A stretch of 64,000 nucleotides of DNA from Anaerolineales bacterium. Its GTDB lineage: Bacteria > Chloroflexota > Anaerolineae > Anaerolineales > Villigracilaceae. This document shows, piece after piece, positions 62,915 through 64,000 of the stretch. The stretch is taken from positions 2,324,136-2,388,135 of the forward strand of contig CP129481.1 in NCBI GenBank assembly GCA_030583905.1, written 5' to 3'. Each line of letters opens with the position of its first letter. Within the stretch, counting starts at the first letter, position 1. Made by a program: the position numbers and the translations under genes. The notes under the pieces are model-generated. The model saw nothing but the letters and a program-made list of their open reading frames with translations. It was not told where the DNA came from and did no database searches.

Positions 62915-64000
62915 ATGCAAACCGAAACCGGCATTGAACCCCAACTCAAAGAAGCAGTGCAACTCACAGATGCGGCATGGGCGGTGTTTGCCGAACGCGT
63001 GGGCGGCGCGTGGTTGGTGCGTTCCTCCTATCGTCTCAACAAATCGGCGCAAAATGAATTGATGGGCGTGATGGGCGCGCCCTCCGTGGATACCTGGTTG
63101 TGCGGCGCGCTCAGCGGGGGCTACATGCGCTCCACGCCCATTGCGCCCAGTCAACGCCTCGGCGACGGGCGCATGTTCGTCTTTCCCATCAACGGCACAT
63201 CGCAGGTCCTGCTGGTCAGCGCGGAGGACCAGTCTGCCGCCGCACAGCGCCTCTGGAAGTTGACCGCCTCCCTGCTGGCGGGGCGTTCCGCGCCGCCGCA
63301 GCCGCCGCTTCTTCCCGACCTGCAATCTGGTCTGGCTTTCAATCTTCCGCTTGCGCTGGAGAAGGTGCTGGGCGCCTTTGTGCAGGCGGTGAACTGTCAG
63401 GGCGCGTGGCTGGCGATCCGCCGCGGCGAAACGCTGGACGTGCAGGCGGAATGGAACGCGCCCAAACTGCGTAACCTGTCGCTCCAGATGGATGAGAACC
63501 CCATCCTGCGCCGCATCAACCGCTCCCTTGCGGATGTCGTCGTCGTGCGCAGCCAGCCCACCTGGGAGTCCCTGCCGCACGGCGCGCTCAAACCCAATAC
63601 CGGCGCGTGGATGTGCCTGCCGCTTGTCATCGGTCAACGCCTGATCGGGGTCGTATCGTTGTGGCGGCAGAAGGAGTTCACGCCTGCCGAGCGCGGCGAA
63701 CTGCGCGAACTGGCGGTGCAGGTCTCCTCGACCGTGGAGATCATCATCACCTTCGCCGAAATGACCGCGCACCTGCGGCGGCTGGGCTTGCTCAATGATT
63801 TCGTGCTGACCGTCTCCTCCGCGCAAAACCTGGACCAGATCGCGCGGCGCATGTTCGGTCTGCTCACGCGCGCCTTCAATACCGAACTCATCACGCTCTT
63901 CCTGCGCTCCAGCGACGGGCGCATCCTGCGCGATTACCGCATGTTCGAAGGGAAGCTGAACGTTGTCAGCGTGGCGGTGGCTGGGCACGCGATCCAGCCG
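62915..64000 (+). CDS. GAF-domain signalling protein (3' end outside window)
   Basis: Open from the ATG at 62915 to the window end, at least 362 residues. Residues ~145-290 resemble a GAF domain (VQAVNCQGAWLAIRRGE, GAWMCLPLVIGQRLIGVVSLW, FTPAERGELRELAVQVSSTVE). A second GAF-like region seems to begin near 300 (LLNDFVLTVSSAQNLDQIARRMFGLLTRAFN). Multi-GAF proteins of this length usually continue into a histidine kinase, GGDEF or phosphatase domain; which one lies beyond the edge. The frame on the other strand (364 codons) is antisense. Confidence 0.85.
   Translation, partial: MQTETGIEPQLKEAVQLTDAAWAVFAERVGGAWLVRSSYRLNKSAQNELMGVMGAPSVDTWLCGALSGGYMRSTPIAPSQRLGDGRMFVFPINGTSQVLLVSAEDQSAAAQRLWKLTASLLAGRSAPPQPPLLPDLQSGLAFNLPLALEKVLGAFVQAVNCQGAWLAIRRGETLDVQAEWNAPKLRNLSLQMDENPILRRINRSLADVVVVRSQPTWESLPHGALKPNTGAWMCLPLVIGQRLIGVVSLWRQKEFTPAERGELRELAVQVSSTVEIIITFAEMTAHLRRLGLLNDFVLTVSSAQNLDQIARRMFGLLTRAFNTELITLFLRSSDGRILRDYRMFEGKLNVVSVAVAGHAIQP

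Noticed and set aside
62894..63988. Minus-strand 364-codon open frame
   Set aside because: His/Gln/Arg-rich shadow of the GAF-domain gene.

Overview
The window looks like chromosome of a Chloroflexota bacterium, probably class Anaerolineae; this is inferred, not shown by a marker gene. The reasons are large secreted beta-helix and beta-propeller proteins with SLH anchors, PxKF and CSLREA-type surface proteins, many TPR/ATPase regulators, lipoproteins but no outer-membrane machinery, and GlnRS beside ordinary housekeeping genes. No tRNA, rRNA, CRISPR array or complete insertion sequence was recognised.

Left part (1-16.5 kb, mostly minus strand). A class III cyclase/AAA/TPR signalling protein runs off the left edge. 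It is probably co-transcribed with a 2387-residue surface protein that combines beta-helix, an SGSLP pentapeptide array, a gingipain-like protease region, Ig-like repeats and PxKF. Then come glnS, a small membrane protein, a sugar-type ABC importer (two permeases plus binding lipoprotein, no ATPase) and a small lipoprotein.

16.6-29.5 kb is a cluster of six secreted proteins on the minus strand. Two have seven-fold DFDPG repeats (SBBP-like) and four are parallel beta-helix proteins. Five end in a nearly identical ~189-residue triple SLH module, and the sixth has lost it. Two neighbours are a recent tandem duplication that includes promoter and intergenic hairpin.

29.6-46.7 kb is mixed housekeeping and regulation: a BTAD/NB-ARC/TPR regulator, LysE-type exporter, secDF, a P-loop protein/TrkA-type channel/PP2C-like phosphatase/sialidase-like lipoprotein string, rpmF, fabD, a phospholipase D lipoprotein, an aminotransferase-pckA-cation efflux string with a possible attenuator leader, and a SET-domain protein.

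46.9-54.2 kb is a minus-strand string: trmFO, a glutaminyl-cyclase-like M28 protein, a soluble histidine kinase, hflX, a small membrane protein and a transmembrane pseudokinase with a TolB-like propeller. A palindromic repeat supplies the 3' end of trmFO.

54.4-62.4 kb is the most accessory part. It starts with a two-gene cassette (NA37-like protein plus large C-terminally membrane-anchored protein), an orphan double-permease-like protein and an SH3 secreted protein. It then holds a series of small cargo genes alternating with short ORFs that look like the conserved C-terminus of type I restriction HsdS. Repeated hairpin cassettes and a MITE-like palindrome lie in this part. The window ends with a DUF6494-like protein, a small membrane protein and the start of a GAF-domain signalling protein.
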